Below the pieces are notes generated by a model, which saw only the letters and a program-made list of their open reading frames with translations, was not told where the DNA came from and did not search any database. From Chalciporus piperatus (Eukaryota > Basidiomycota > Agaricomycetes > Boletales > Boletaceae), in assembly GCA_038093975.1 (NCBI GenBank), contig JBBPTG010000033.1, forward strand, positions 124,001-188,000: a stretch of DNA of 64,000 nt. Direction: 5' to 3'. Position 1 is the stretch's first letter; every line of letters starts with the position of its first letter. Shown here piece by piece: positions 25,117-36,578 of the stretch. Position numbers and translations under genes: made by a program.

Positions 25117-26363
25117 CTGCAATTGATATACGTCATGGCATGTCTACGTTCTGTTCTTTACCGCCTTTTCTCTCTTCGAATTTCCTATACTTACTAGGTA
25201 CTTTCTCTGCTTCCATGTGTTGCGCGCATTCCGTTCCTGTCAGTGTTATGCAATCGGCTACCCGAATGATCCATCCCGAATGTGTTTTGGTTTTGACGAG
25301 AGGCTCAACGTGTTGAGTCTTCCATCCTGTCTCGGATCATGGAAGGGCCACGGAGCTTTTGTGCGCTATACCGTTAAAGTGGATTATCTACCCACATTTC
25401 TAGGTTACAGCATCACACCGTGCCACCCTCGCCTGGTGTGTGTTCGGTCCTGTCTCTGAGGTGATTCTTTGTTCACGATGGATCTCAACTTTCCCTATCT
25501 GATCGAGAGAGGTCTTATCGTATCGTGTATTCGCCTCCTGTGAGGGTACGCAAAACTGTGAGAGTCTGGCGATCTGTGTTTGAGCCGAGTTTGAACTATT
25601 TCACGACGCTAGTTATATTGCAAGACGAACCAATCAGTATCAGTCCCCCCTTGTAACTGGTAGGTCGATTACTCTTGTTCGGTCAACATACGGGGCGCCA
25701 AGCCAGGGATCCCCAAGTGGAGATGAATGACGATGCCATTCAATCATCGACACTTTGCAACTTTGAAGAACTGGCGCCATTTCAAATCATGAGGCGGATA
25801 TGTGCTAGAATTGACTTTACGTTTGAGCTTTGTATGGGCAAGTAAGTACATTGCGGAGTCGGCGGATTCGAGGAGATGCACACAACTTGAAGCTTGAAGT
25901 CACGATCATGATGGTGTTCGTCGTGGTTGTTAAAGTTTCCTAAATGAATCTGATCAATGAAGGGATTTCAAGGCTTTCCTCGGGTCCCGCGTTTGGGGCC
26001 TTTTGGATCCACCTTCAAGCTACATAACTTACTGGCGACAATGTTAGTTCGGATCCTGGTTCAGCCTACAGTTGATCTTGTAATGGATCAGTATGTCATT
26101 CGGCCGGCCTACTCCCACAAGACGGTCCTCCCGGACCTAATCTGCTGCGGAGTGTGCAGATGGGCCTACTAGTACCAGTGCTCCATTTCAGTTACAGTAT
26201 GACCCACTCACAATCCGTTGAGAGAGGACCCGGGGGGGTTGATTGAAAGTGGAAGTTGCCAAGGACACGCCGGATCGGGTAAGGCGTTGAGGGTAGTTCC
26301 GAAAGCCGACAGAGAGCCAACTCAGTCAAATCTCAGTCGTCCCCTCTCCCAACTCCAGCCACG
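25117..26363. other. Gene-poor interval
   Basis: About 1.2 kb between two plus-strand genes. Longest frames are about 80 codons with no matching splice sites or family blocks. The last 150 bp form the Svf1 leader. Nothing else supportable is seen. Confidence 0.5.
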
Positions 26364-27804
26364 ATGTTCTCCTTTTTGTGAGTATGTTACTGGAACTTGT
26401 TGTCTGATTCTCAAAGTTCACTAGCAATTCCAACCCCGTTGACCCAAAGGCTCCCAACTTCCACCCTGTCTCAGGCTTCGAGCCCAAGACCTCAGCCTCT
26501 GATCTGTTTGGAGATCTTGAACCAAGAGACTTGGAGTGGACATGTCCAGGTGGCTTTGCGACGGAGACCCAGACGTTCTACCACTTCCTTGAGGACGACC
26601 GCATAATCATGTGTCAAGTGATCCATTCGTCCATCGGGTTAGTCTCACATCCGAATCGTTTGTTAGCTGAGTAACCGACACCAATATACAGCATGTGGTA
26701 CCCAACGATTCAGTTCACGTTCAAGATCTATAATCCCAACACTAAAGAGACCACTTGGCGTTCCATCAATGTCTCTAATTTCGTCACCCCTCCCCCAGGT
26801 CTTGACAAGCGCTCTTGCAAAGCCGATCAGTTCACCATCACGTGCAAACCCTCCGCGGACCCATCATACCCAGAGATGTACGTCATCCGCGCCAACTTGT
26901 CAGACGATCTTCAGGTGTCACTCGACGTGTCACGTCCTGCTTCTATTCCGGGTTTCAAAGTCGGCCAGGGGCCTAAAGGGGGTTTTTCCTACTTTGGACC
27001 GGACTTGGACAAACCAGAGGGCTACGTCGTTCATCGCTTCTGGCCTCACACTATCGCAAGCGGTCACGTCATTCAAAATGGCCAAGCTACCGCTGTCAAA
27101 GGTATCGGTATGCTCGTACACGCGATCCAAGGCATGCGTCCCAACCTCATCGCCTCTCGTTGGAACTTTGGTAACTTCCAATCCCACGCTCACGGTGGGG
27201 TTTCAGCCATCCAGATGGAGTTCACCACGCTCGACACACATGGCCGTTATGGTGCGGGTTCTGGCGGTGTTGCCGTCAATATCGGTTCGCTTGTGTTAGG
27301 TGGGAAGTTGGCAGTCGTGACTGCGGAAACAAAGTGGCCGGACGAGGTGCCTGAGGAATCAGCGCCTGTTATGTCGAGGGTAACGCATTTGGAACCCGTT
27401 CATGATCCTGATACGGGGTATGAACAGCCTAGCGCAGTCGATTTCAGATGGGCTGGTCCGTCGATACTCACCGTTCCTCAAGGCACTATTTCGGCTTCGC
27501 TCCACGTTGATGTGGGCAAACCCGAAGTTCCAAAGGGGTTAATTGAGAAAGTAGACGTCCTTGCGGAAATACCTTACGTGATCAAGACGATGGTCAACTA
27601 TGTTGCAGGCACCAAACCATACATCTACCAGGTCCGTTTAAGAACCAATCGTATCCGCCGTTGTCACTGACTTAGTGTCGTGTTTTTCAGTGGCAAAACA
27701 AGGCCAAGTTAGTTGTCCGCGGTCAGGACAGCGTTATTCCTGGCATGTCAGACGGCTTAGAAATCGAGGGACTCTTCTTCAACGAAGCCTCCTTCATTTC
27801 TTAA
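26364..27804 (+). CDS. SVF1: Svf1-family survival factor
   Basis: Svf1 proteins have two lipocalin-like beta-barrel halves and protect yeast in oxidative and cold stress; recent work links them to ceramide transfer from ER to Golgi. Evidence for the family: SASDLFGDLEPRDLEWTC near the N-terminus, then TFYHFLEDDRIIMCQVIHSS, and SRWNFGNFQSHAHGG in the second half. Four exons: 26364-26377, 26425-26637, 26692-27631, 27691-27804; about 426 residues, somewhat shorter than yeast Svf1 (481). The first exon encodes only five residues. The last exon supplies the final conserved strand (LVVRGQDSVIPG). The exon 3 donor is GTCCGT. Confidence 0.9.
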
Positions 27805-28500
27805 TGGATCAAGCGGAAGTATATAGGGGTTTAGATTCCCTCTCAGATCTATTCGTCCTACATCTAGCTGCTACAATGTACAACATACAACAGGATTAGA
27901 TACAGAGCGGTCGTTAATCGTGAAAGGATGTTCAAGAATTATTAAGCATTGCCCAGGGGGAAAAGGGTTACGAAGCAAGGCAACACGAAATGTTAAAAAG
28001 AGCAGAACAGAAATGCGGCCCGCCTGGGAACCGACGAAATTGTGTTCTTTCAGACTTGTTCACGGATCTTCTTTTCTCTTTCAGTCGGCTGATAAACCAG
28101 CAAGAGAATTCACCTAAATATAAGCGTGTCAACCAAGTACGCCAACATGAAACCGGATCTTTGACGGACTAACCTTTTGGGATGTAGTATTCGGAAACAT
28201 CCTCACCAGAAGTTGCGTGTGGAATGCCCAAAGGCGTTCAAATCCTTGCGACTAACTCGCTTGTAATCATCTTTAGAACTTGCATGGAACGACAGGATTT
28301 CACCTGACGAGTTCGCGAAGGATGGCATCCACATATGGAAGTGACGCTCTATCATCGATGGGGCAGCCTATCGCTGCCAATAGCAGAATCAATCTCCGTC
28401 TGGGCTCTCGCCTGTATCTCGGGATACAGGGCCATAGCGAGAATGAAGACATGAAGAGTCATGAAGAGCTCTAACAGCAAAATGAACAACCGCTGCCAAA
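27805..28500. other. Gene-poor interval
   Basis: About 0.7 kb between Svf1 and the P450 relic. A-rich and without supportable coding sequence. Confidence 0.5.
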
Positions 28501-29640
28501 CAGATCACGAGATCGCTTCCTTGCCGTCTCAAATCCGGCTAAGTATTGAGTGGTAGGGCACGAGGTGAGCTATTGAGTTGGAATGGAGCTGGAAGGAGAT
28601 TAAACCGACCAATGAATACTGTTGCGGCAGTTGCCTTGATGCGGCGTACTCCTGCTTGTTGTAATCGTCTTTTTCATCAATCTGGACACCATAGATGGGG
28701 GAGTGTTTCCCAGTACCTAGAATAAGGATTAGAGGTCCTACACGTGTAGTGAGCCTCTCCGGTATATCGCACCATTTGATACTTGACCCAGTTGAATGGA
28801 ACATCGAGAACTCGAACTGCTAGCTTCCGTAAATAGCATCCCGTTTAAATCCAGCTACGGGAACCACGCAGGGAGGTTCTCAACTGAGCGTAAAGATGAA
28901 ACATCGTCGACAGAAGGTCAGATAATAAGACATACGGATGGGGAAGGCAGCCAGGATGGCAATCTGCACGGGAGAAAGCGCCTTGGCAAGAAGGTTGACC
29001 AGTGATCTCACGGTTCTGACCATCGGGTCATCCCTAGCCATCATGTCATAGCCGTATGCGAGGGCCATGAATTTCGAGGCAACAAAGCTAAAATCCAAGC
29101 CGTAAGGGCGGGGATCCGTACGGTGGAACTGAAGCTGACCTCCTGAGATGTACCTCAAGGTCTGCTGGAGCGTCCAGTAAATTTTTAAGCAGTGTACGCA
29201 CCCTCGTCGAGTACACCTCGCGGTAGCGAGCTTCAGACTCGAGACGTAAAGCTTGGTGAAAGGGTTTCCTCAGGTGGAGCCTCCACTCGTCACCGTAGGG
29301 TGAGATGATCGTACTAAAGTCCATCCCGAACCTGGCAATCGACGGGTCAACCGGGTATGCTCAGGGGGGAAAGATAACAACTCACATCGTGTGTGTCGGG
29401 ATCACGGGTCGATCGAAATATAACGCTGAGCGCTGGTCAAGCAGAGGTCGCGCGACCTTCTCCGAATTCAATATGATAAAGGTCCTGACCAAGGAGACGG
29501 ATGTATAACAGCTCGCCTGCAACATATCAGGATCATGCTGCACTGGACTGTGCATGGATGTTACCGTATGATTTCTTCCGAGGTGTTCAGGTGAAAGATA
29601 GGGACTGGGGGGATGAGGTGAACCGTTGGGGGTTGCCGTA
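28500..29640 (-). pseudogene. Cytochrome P450 pseudogene
   Basis: Several P450 blocks survive in order on the minus strand but in shifting frames: IILNSEKVARPLLDQRSA with DRPVIPTHTM; FSTIISPYGDEWRLH and EARYREVYSTRVRTLLKNLL; then MALAYGYDMMARDDPMV; then a helix ending ILAAFP. Next is a WFP followed by a stop where one base appears lost, then VPFNWVKYQM and a piece of the oxygen-binding helix (IKATAATVFIG). The heme-binding Cys loop and ExxR helix are absent. A further frame break separates the first block from the upstream GELLYIRLLGQDL-like piece. Clearly nonfunctional. The closest subgroup would be the fungal CYP expansions typical of wood and litter decay species. Confidence 0.8.
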
Positions 29641-30458
29641 CAAGCCCTAAAATGAGTAGAAAGTAAAGTTGATCCATTGTAGGTCGCACGAAGATTCAAG
29701 ATGTGTCTGCGCAGAATAGCTCTTCCCGTCAGAGAGCCTCGTGGTCCGATACTATGGATGTGACTAAAGGACGGTCAGCGCCTCTGCCCAAGAAGCGAAA
29801 CACTAATAACCGCCGCAATTTTAGTCGTGAGTGATATTAGATCCATCAACTCGATTGGCAGGTTATTCGAGCAAGTTCAGCACCAGGGTAAAGTCTACCA
29901 TGGGATGTCTGGAAAACGACATTTCAGCGGTTAGCACGCCCCAGTCATGCCTCACCACATCCACTCTGGGCATGGTAGATTACAAGTTTCCGCAAGAAAT
30001 TCTCGATTGTCCGGGAACGCCACCAAGCCGAATGATGCAGTAACGCCAAACGTATGCCCACCACTGCATACACAAGTAATCGATAAAGCAGGCTGAAAGT
30101 TTGAAACTCATCAGCATGCAGCATCATAGAGGGCCCTGAGAACTCTTTGTCCATGCCAAGATTTCGTCGGGCGTCCGATATTTCTGCTAACCCGGTGGCC
30201 CCGAAACATTTGCACGCTGTAGCCTGCTGGTAGTATACCTTGCAGACAGTGATGAACGAGCTCAACGCATCGTAGTCGACCGTGACATTGACACCCTTGA
30301 ACGAATCATTCCGAGTCGAAGTTACTTTGAACAGCACAGCCACCTCCATAGCCGGTGTCTGAATCACTCTTGGCGGTCCCGCTGCTGTCAAAGACGACAG
30401 CCACTGGTCTCGTGTCCCGACACTCAATATCGCTGCAAGGGCAGACGTGCGAGGCACA
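29641..30458. other. Interval upstream of OMA1 with one unexplained minus-strand frame
   Basis: A 171-codon open frame without an ATG start occupies 29945-30457 on the minus strand. It shows no family block I recognise and abuts the OMA1 start divergently. It may be a chance frame, a P450-gene remnant, or an exon of an unrecognised gene. Confidence 0.3.
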
Positions 30459-32336
30459 ATGCTGCGAGTTTCAGTACGGGTATCCTCGAGTCTACAAGCA
30501 GGTCCTTCGAAACTGGCTCCACAAACCAGGAGACACGTCGCTAATCTCCCCAGGCACGAATATTTCTCCCCTGTAATACAGAGGACAGGCGGACTTCTTC
30601 CACGAACTATTCTGCGTCACAGGCTATGTGTCTCACATACGCTGGCGAATGTGGCTTTGTTCCACTCGACACAAAGAACGCAGGGCCCAGGAGCTCTCAT
30701 ACCCATGCTCCTAGGTGCATTCAAGGTGCCGTCCTCGAGTTATCGATGAGAAGACTGAATCTAATGTACCAAGCTGTAATCGAATAGGCGTCCACAACCA
30801 TAGAGGTTGCGCGCACCGCGGGGCGAATAGCACTCACCTTTGTTCCTCTGATCATGTTCAAGAATCGTTGGTCAAGGAAGTACATCAAGCACCATGATCA
30901 TTTTCATCCTGGTGTGCCCGTTGCAGAGGAAAAGAAGGCCCTCATGCTTAAGCGTATCCGTTCACGCACATTGTTCACACATGTTCTTTTATTTATCCCC
31001 GCTGCTTTATTGTGGTTAGGCATCATTGCAAGCATGGAACAAACCCCCCTTACTGGTCGGTATGTGACACTTGCTTGGGTGATTACGCGTCCAATCTAAT
31101 TACGTTCAACATAGCTGGAGACTTATCGTCCTATCACCACAAGAAGAAGACGTGATCGCTGCCCAGCTTGCTGGACCCAAGTGGTATCAAGCAGTCACAG
31201 ATATCTTGTCTGCTGAAGGGCCGCCAAAAATAATACCACCCTCTGATTGGCGCTATCGCTGGGTCCAGGATACTCTGCATAAGCTCGAGAGCGTCATTCC
31301 CGTGTTACAGCGCGAGGGGGAGTTGAATACACACTGGATGGATGTCGCATCTGGCGAACCACCCCTTCCACCTCCCGCTGACTATCCTCTTCACCCCCGC
31401 CCACGTGCTACAGATTACATGAGGAGGTTCTCAGAAACACTCTGTGGTCGGAGATCGACGTCATCTGCACACGTCATCGCTGGACCTCCATACTCCTTGC
31501 TAATAACCGATAGGCCTGACTCGGCGAACGCGTTCTCCTATGGATTCGGCCCTGATGGTGCTTGTGGTATCGTTGTTTACTCTGGTTTCCTTGATCACAT
31601 CCTCTCGAGGGTGCCGGCACAAAATCGCCAACAAACGTCAGCTACCGCCCGTTCCACTCAGGAAACATCCTGGTTGTCCTTCCTATTCGGTTCCCTCACC
31701 ACGTCGCCAGCAGTTCCTTCCCATTCTTCACGCTGCATCCCTACGGAAGAACAAACCGAGGAGTTGGCGGTTCTTCTGGCTCATGAAGTTGCGCACCTAG
31801 TGCTCTCTCATCACCTCGAAACCTTGTCCTCGGATACTATCGTCGTTCCAGCAATCATCTCGATGGTTGCCGACATGGCCAGGACTCTTGTCTTCCCAAT
31901 CACGATGCTTTTTGGACCTTTCATCAACGACGCCATCGCACAATTAGGCAAAGTCGGTTCGCGGCACCTTTCTGACCTCGGAGGGTATTGCACGAGCGTA
32001 AAACAGGAGATCGAGGCAGACATTGTGTCTGCCAGACTCCTCGCTCTTGCGGGATTTGACGCTCGCAACGCCGTTGCGTTCTGGGAAAGCAGACAAGACA
32101 CCCCGACGGCTGCCAAATGTTCTTCCATCCCGCGGTCAGATGCACCTCACGCCAGCTGGAATCCCGCTAGGCAAATCATGGGTGCTTCGCATCCTGTGAA
32201 CGAAGTGCGGATTGAGAAACTGAAGAGCGAGCTCGTGAGGTGGGAGCTGGAGAAGAGAGTTGCATTGCGGTGGAGAGCCGAGGGGAAGGACGAGGCTGAA
32301 CGGAGATCTAATAATATATGGGATCTCTTCTTTTGA
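30459..32336 (+). CDS. OMA1: Mitochondrial inner-membrane metalloprotease OMA1 (M48 family)
   Basis: Stress-activated zinc protease of the mitochondrial inner membrane. Exon 1 (30459-30725) encodes a basic, hydroxylated, acid-poor leader, a good mitochondrial presequence. Exon 2 (30788-31059) encodes a membrane span (LFTHVLLFIPAALLWLGII). Exon 3 (31115-32336) holds the protease: the Zn motif HEVAH at about residues 403-407, the third ligand region EIEADIVSARLLALAG downstream, and a C-terminal SHPVNEVRIEKLKS block typical of OMA1. About 586 residues, longer than yeast Oma1 (345) because of the leader and inserts. The start was chosen because it gives the presequence and an in-phase splice (donor GTGCCG). 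Confidence 0.9.
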
Positions 32337-33195
32337 GTGACACGCTGCTTTCCTGGCTCGAGCTTACGTTCCACTAGATCATGACATACTATCATTCCAT
32401 CATCACCGTCCGTTCATTTCGTTTTCCTGTGTTATGTCCCATGTTTTTGTATTTTATTCTGCTACTTTTGAGCCAATACCACTTATCCACTAGTCCCCCT
32501 AGGCAGACCCAAGAGTCGGGATGGATGAAGACAGTCGTTCGACACCACAAATTCTACGTGACCCATCACCTGGGCCGTCCCGTAATGATGCAATGATTGA
32601 CAGCCCTGGGCCCCTGGTATCAACTGTCATTTCGTACTAATCGCTAGGCAGTACTTGGCCCGGGAGGGAGTCGTTCTACCGATCATGACGCGACAATTCC
32701 TGCCCGATACCCGCGGTCGTTACCCCACTCGTTACCCAGCAATGGTTCCTTGCGCTTGCCAGCCTCTCGTCTTCTGGTACATAGGTTGGAGTCATTCAAC
32801 TATCTTTTGATTGCCTTCAGTCGTTGATCAGATGGCAGAACCCTCAGCTCGGGATGTCGTTCCGGATCGGTAACTCCCGGCCGCCGGCTATTACCTACCC
32901 CAGCCTTTCCCCACAGTACTTAATGTATTACCCCGACAGCCCAACGACAGCCAACGACAGCCGCTACTATACTGCATCCTACTGTACAGTCTGAATATCA
33001 CGCCAAGGACTCAAGCGGTACCTGGGATATTCTTGTAAATTGTGGCCCAAGGCGCTTGAGTGCCAGCAGGTGACTATCCTAACTCAGTCCAACCGGATGT
33101 CCTTCAGATCCCGCACACTCCACTTCGAACCTTGATAAATGGAGGGAGCACCGGCCTACCGCTTTCCCCCCATCTTTGGTTACCTTTGATCCACC
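32337..33195 (+). promoter_or_regulatory. Upstream region of the sugar transporter, with three SYGGRG sites
   Basis: This 0.86 kb interval has no supportable ORF. On the minus strand it carries three matches to the Mig1/CreA consensus SYGGRG: GTGGGG at 32723-32728, CTGGGG at 32898-32903 and GTGGGG at 32909-32914. Two are 11 bp apart. Placement 280-470 bp before a sugar transporter fits carbon catabolite repression, which is an inference. A short CCAACGACAG direct repeat lies near 32940. Confidence 0.35.
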
Positions 33196-34934
33196 ATGGG
33201 CTTCAGGTCAAAGGTCGAACACGTCCTCCAATACCGCAATGCCTACGCACTCTCGCTCTCCGCAGCCATGGGTTCCATCTTCTACGGCTGGGATATCGGG
33301 TTGATTGGCGGCATATTGTCCCTTCCCTCATTCAAAAGTTACTTCGGAACCGACAAGTTGTCTGCCACCGCCCAAGCCAACCTGAACGGCAATATCGTTT
33401 CAATTCTTCAAGCTGGTTGCTTGTGCGTTTTTCCCTCCTTCCCACCCGCAGCGGTGTCTAACTTGTTGAACAAGCTTCGGTGCACTGTCTACGGGATACA
33501 TCTCAGGCCGTTTTGGTCGGAAAAGGCCTCTCGTCGTCGCCGGGTTAATCTACATCATCGGGAGTGTTTTACAGACGATTTCTGGGTTAGGCAGCAGTCA
33601 GGCCGTTGCGCTGCGTGTCCTTTACTTCAGTCGGTTCTTGGGCGGCTTCGGTCTCGGCATGTCGACGGCTCTTATTCCATCCTATGTATCAGAGTGTACT
33701 CCGAAGATCATTCGGGGTCGTTGCACTGGTTTGATTCAGGTCTGTAATAACCTCGGAATCATGCTTAGCTGTGAGTGTTCCATTTGGGTGACTGTGGACC
33801 TGGACTTACTGTCGTTCCACAGTCTGGGTCAACTACGGCTCGTCCCTGCACGTCCCGTACGGAGAGACGCAATGGCGGATGCCGTTTGCGATTCAGGTCA
33901 TTCCGGGCATCTTCTTCGTCCTCCTCATGCTCCCCCAACCGGAATCCCCACGATGGTTGGTCGAACAGGAACGGTACGACGAAGCAGCGAGGAGTCTAGC
34001 TTATGTCACGCGGGTTTCTGTCGATGATAAATCCGTCGTCGACGTCGTAGAGGAAATCAAGGCAGACCTCGCTGGCAGACAGAAGACATCCCTCTTCCAG
34101 CAATTCCGGATGATGGGCGAATCGCGAGTCACAGCGATACGATCAATCTACCCATCACTCATCATGTTGTGCCAGCAATGGACGGGTACCAACGCCATCA
34201 ATTACTTCAGTCCGCAGATATTCGCAGGATTGGGTATCACTGGTACCCAGTCTGGATTGTTCGCTACTGGCATCTACGGTATCGTCAAGTTCGTCTCCGT
34301 CGGTGCTTCGGTCATTTTGGCCGTGGAAGGGGCGGGACGGAAGATGTGCCTTCTCGTTGGTGGATTCGGTCAAGGCTTGATGATGTTCTGGATAGGAGGA
34401 TACACCGCGCTTCACCCTCAGCCAACCATTGTCCCCTCCAGTTACGTCTCCCTCGTCGCTGTCTACCTCTACGCTGCTTTCTATGGCGTCGGGTACGGAC
34501 CCGTCCCATGGATCATCGCCGGAGAAGTTGCTCCCAACCACGTCCGAACAGCTGCGATGTGCCTCGCTGTCGGCGTGAACTGGGCCTTCTCATTTACCAT
34601 CTCACGCATCACGCCCAATATGTTACAGGGCATGACTTATGGGACGTTCTTGCTGTTTGGCGGATGTTGCATGGTGATGACTCTATGGGTGTACTTCTTC
34701 TTGCCCGAGACGAAGGGGTATGCGTTGGAGGATGTTCGGTTCTTGTACGAGAACGATATCGTCTTGAGGTCGATTCAGGATGCGCCGGGTGGAAGGCTTT
34801 TCTTGGGTAAACGACGGGCGACGCCGGTGGAGGAGCTGAAGCGGAGGGCTGCTGGTCTGGAAAAGGGCGAGCGGGATTCCGAGTTGGACGAGAAGGCTAC
34901 CGCGGAAATGGTGGAGAATGTGGACCCGCTTTAA
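33196..34934 (+). CDS. MFS sugar transporter
   Basis: Plasma-membrane proton-coupled or facilitative sugar carrier with the expected 12 spans, about 544 residues. Family signatures: FYGWDIGLIGGIL in helix 1, GRFGRKRPLV between helices 2 and 3, PESPRWLVEQ after helix 6, and PETKG after helix 12. Helix 7 has QQWTGTNAINYFSP, the QQxxGxNxxxYY-type substrate motif. Three exons: 33196-33422, 33475-33770, 33823-34934. The N-terminus is short and the C-terminal tail is charged (a potential regulatory region). Resembles fungal hexose/quinate-type carriers; the substrate cannot be read from the sequence. Confidence 0.93.
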
Positions 34935-35155
34935 TCTTCTGACCTGACTTGTACTTGTACTGTACTCTTAACTACTTGGCGTGGATTAGTGCCACTTCTA
35001 TCAAATGGCCAATCTGTGACTGTGAACCTTGTGAGTCATGACCTTGCATCATCCCAGTTGGATACAGCATCGATACAGCATCCTTTCCTCCTCTTTCTAC
35101 CCTCCCGCTAGACTAGTGTCGATTTTCGTTGCACAGTAATTTCGAAGAATCAGAA

Positions 35156-36003
35156 ATGTCTTCGTATCTACGAAACTGGTTCAACTCACTTGACGCCGCA
35201 ACACCACCACAACCCGTGCCGAACGATGGACCAACCCAATCACCCATGCCAGGATCATTCGCGGAAGTGGAGAATGATGATGATGGATCAAGCACAGCTG
35301 GAGAGGACGACACTCCACCTGCGTTCCCCGCTTTGAACAGTGCCCAGCGTGCCTCCAGTTCAACGTCAGCCACAGCTCCTGGTACCAGCGGACCTAGTAC
35401 CATTCCTACGATACTGAGCGACGATGTGTTGATGCCTCCACCACCTGTCCCTGGTCTGGCCAGTCGTCGACCAGGCGTCCCACAGGCGAAACCACAGATC
35501 GCGTCGTCGTCACTACTCGCACCTATGGCTACTACGGAGAGGCCAAAGAAGCCCTCGAAGAAAGTTGCACTGGCACCTGGGTACGGTCCGCTGGATTGGG
35601 CGAGCCTGAAAGCTTCTGGGCAGGATCTTAGAGTACGTCTCTCTCCCTCACCCAGCCTGTACGTTTCCCTGATATCGCTTAGGGCGTGGAGACGCTGCTG
35701 CGCATACCACCTTCAGTACTAAAGATGCATAATAAAAAGGATGACGCGTGGACTGCCATCAATGGCAAGGTGTACAACATGACGCCGTATCTTCCCTATC
35801 ATCCGGGTGGGGAGAAAGAGCTAATGCGGGTAGCGGGGAGAGATGGGACGAAGCTATTTGGTGAGATTTCAACTTTCCGGCTGGCTGGTGGAGGTTTATT
35901 GACATTGTACGATGCAGCGCTCACACACGCGTGGGTCAATGTGGACTTCATGCTTGACTCGTGCTTGGTCGGATTCCTCGTATCGGAATCATACGCGTCG
36001 TAG
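35156..36003 (+). CDS. Cytochrome b5-type heme-binding protein (Irc21-like)
   Basis: About 246 residues. The first 150 are Pro/Ser/Thr-rich and probably disordered, ending in a Lys/Pro stretch and GYGPLDWASLK. A cytochrome b5 domain follows after intron 1: DDAWTAINGKVYNMTPYLPY, then HPGG, whose His is the first heme ligand. The second ligand is expected in THAWVN near the end. Three exons: 35156-35632, 35683-35860, 35918-36003, in phase. No membrane anchor is seen, so it is likely a soluble b5 protein like yeast Irc21. Electron partner unknown. Confidence 0.88.
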
Positions 36004-36578
36004 AACACAACGAGTTTGCGACATCCCAGTCATCATTACGAACGACTAGAGCTTAGATTGACTCGTTCATTTCGGACCTGATATCTGGTTATTCTTCGGC
36101 GTATATGTTGGGACATAATCGCATCCGGCACCTAGCAATGTGCTTCAGGGAGTCTGAGGAAGATGATGCGGGCGAAAGAGGGCGAGAGTGGATTGTGCCA
36201 ATACCCAAGATGATGCAAGTGTTCTCTCACACTTTCGTCGCATGCTGAACTCGTGTATCGGTGGCAATTGATGTTGTTGCACCTGGCCCTGAAGCTTTGA
36301 AGGTTCATCGAGGTTTATCAGACTTGGCAGTGACAAGGACGAGTGCGCAAAATGACATCGTCAAGACGCTATCGCGCTGAATTATGCGTAGACAGCAACG
36401 CCCAGAAAGGCAAGTGTTTAAGAATATTGCACCACATGTCCTCCCGATGTGTTGCGCCATTTCCCCTCTGATTGTCGCAAGTCTGAGGCACGAAAGCTTC
36501 CCAGAGCATAAAACGTTATAAAAGACCGTTATTTTACCGCTGACAAGGGATTGTACGTCCCATTCCTTTTGAAGCGAG
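36004..36578. other. Upstream region of the TauD gene, duplicated at about 40.94-41.28 kb
   Basis: From about 36048 this sequence is recognisably repeated, same orientation, from about 40944, with substitutions and small gaps. It marks the left edge of the segment that was copied together with the dioxygenase gene. No ORF is supported. Confidence 0.6.

Noticed and set aside
29945..30457. 171-codon minus-strand open frame
   Set aside because: No ATG start, no family block, and it abuts the OMA1 presequence exon; not called as a gene.
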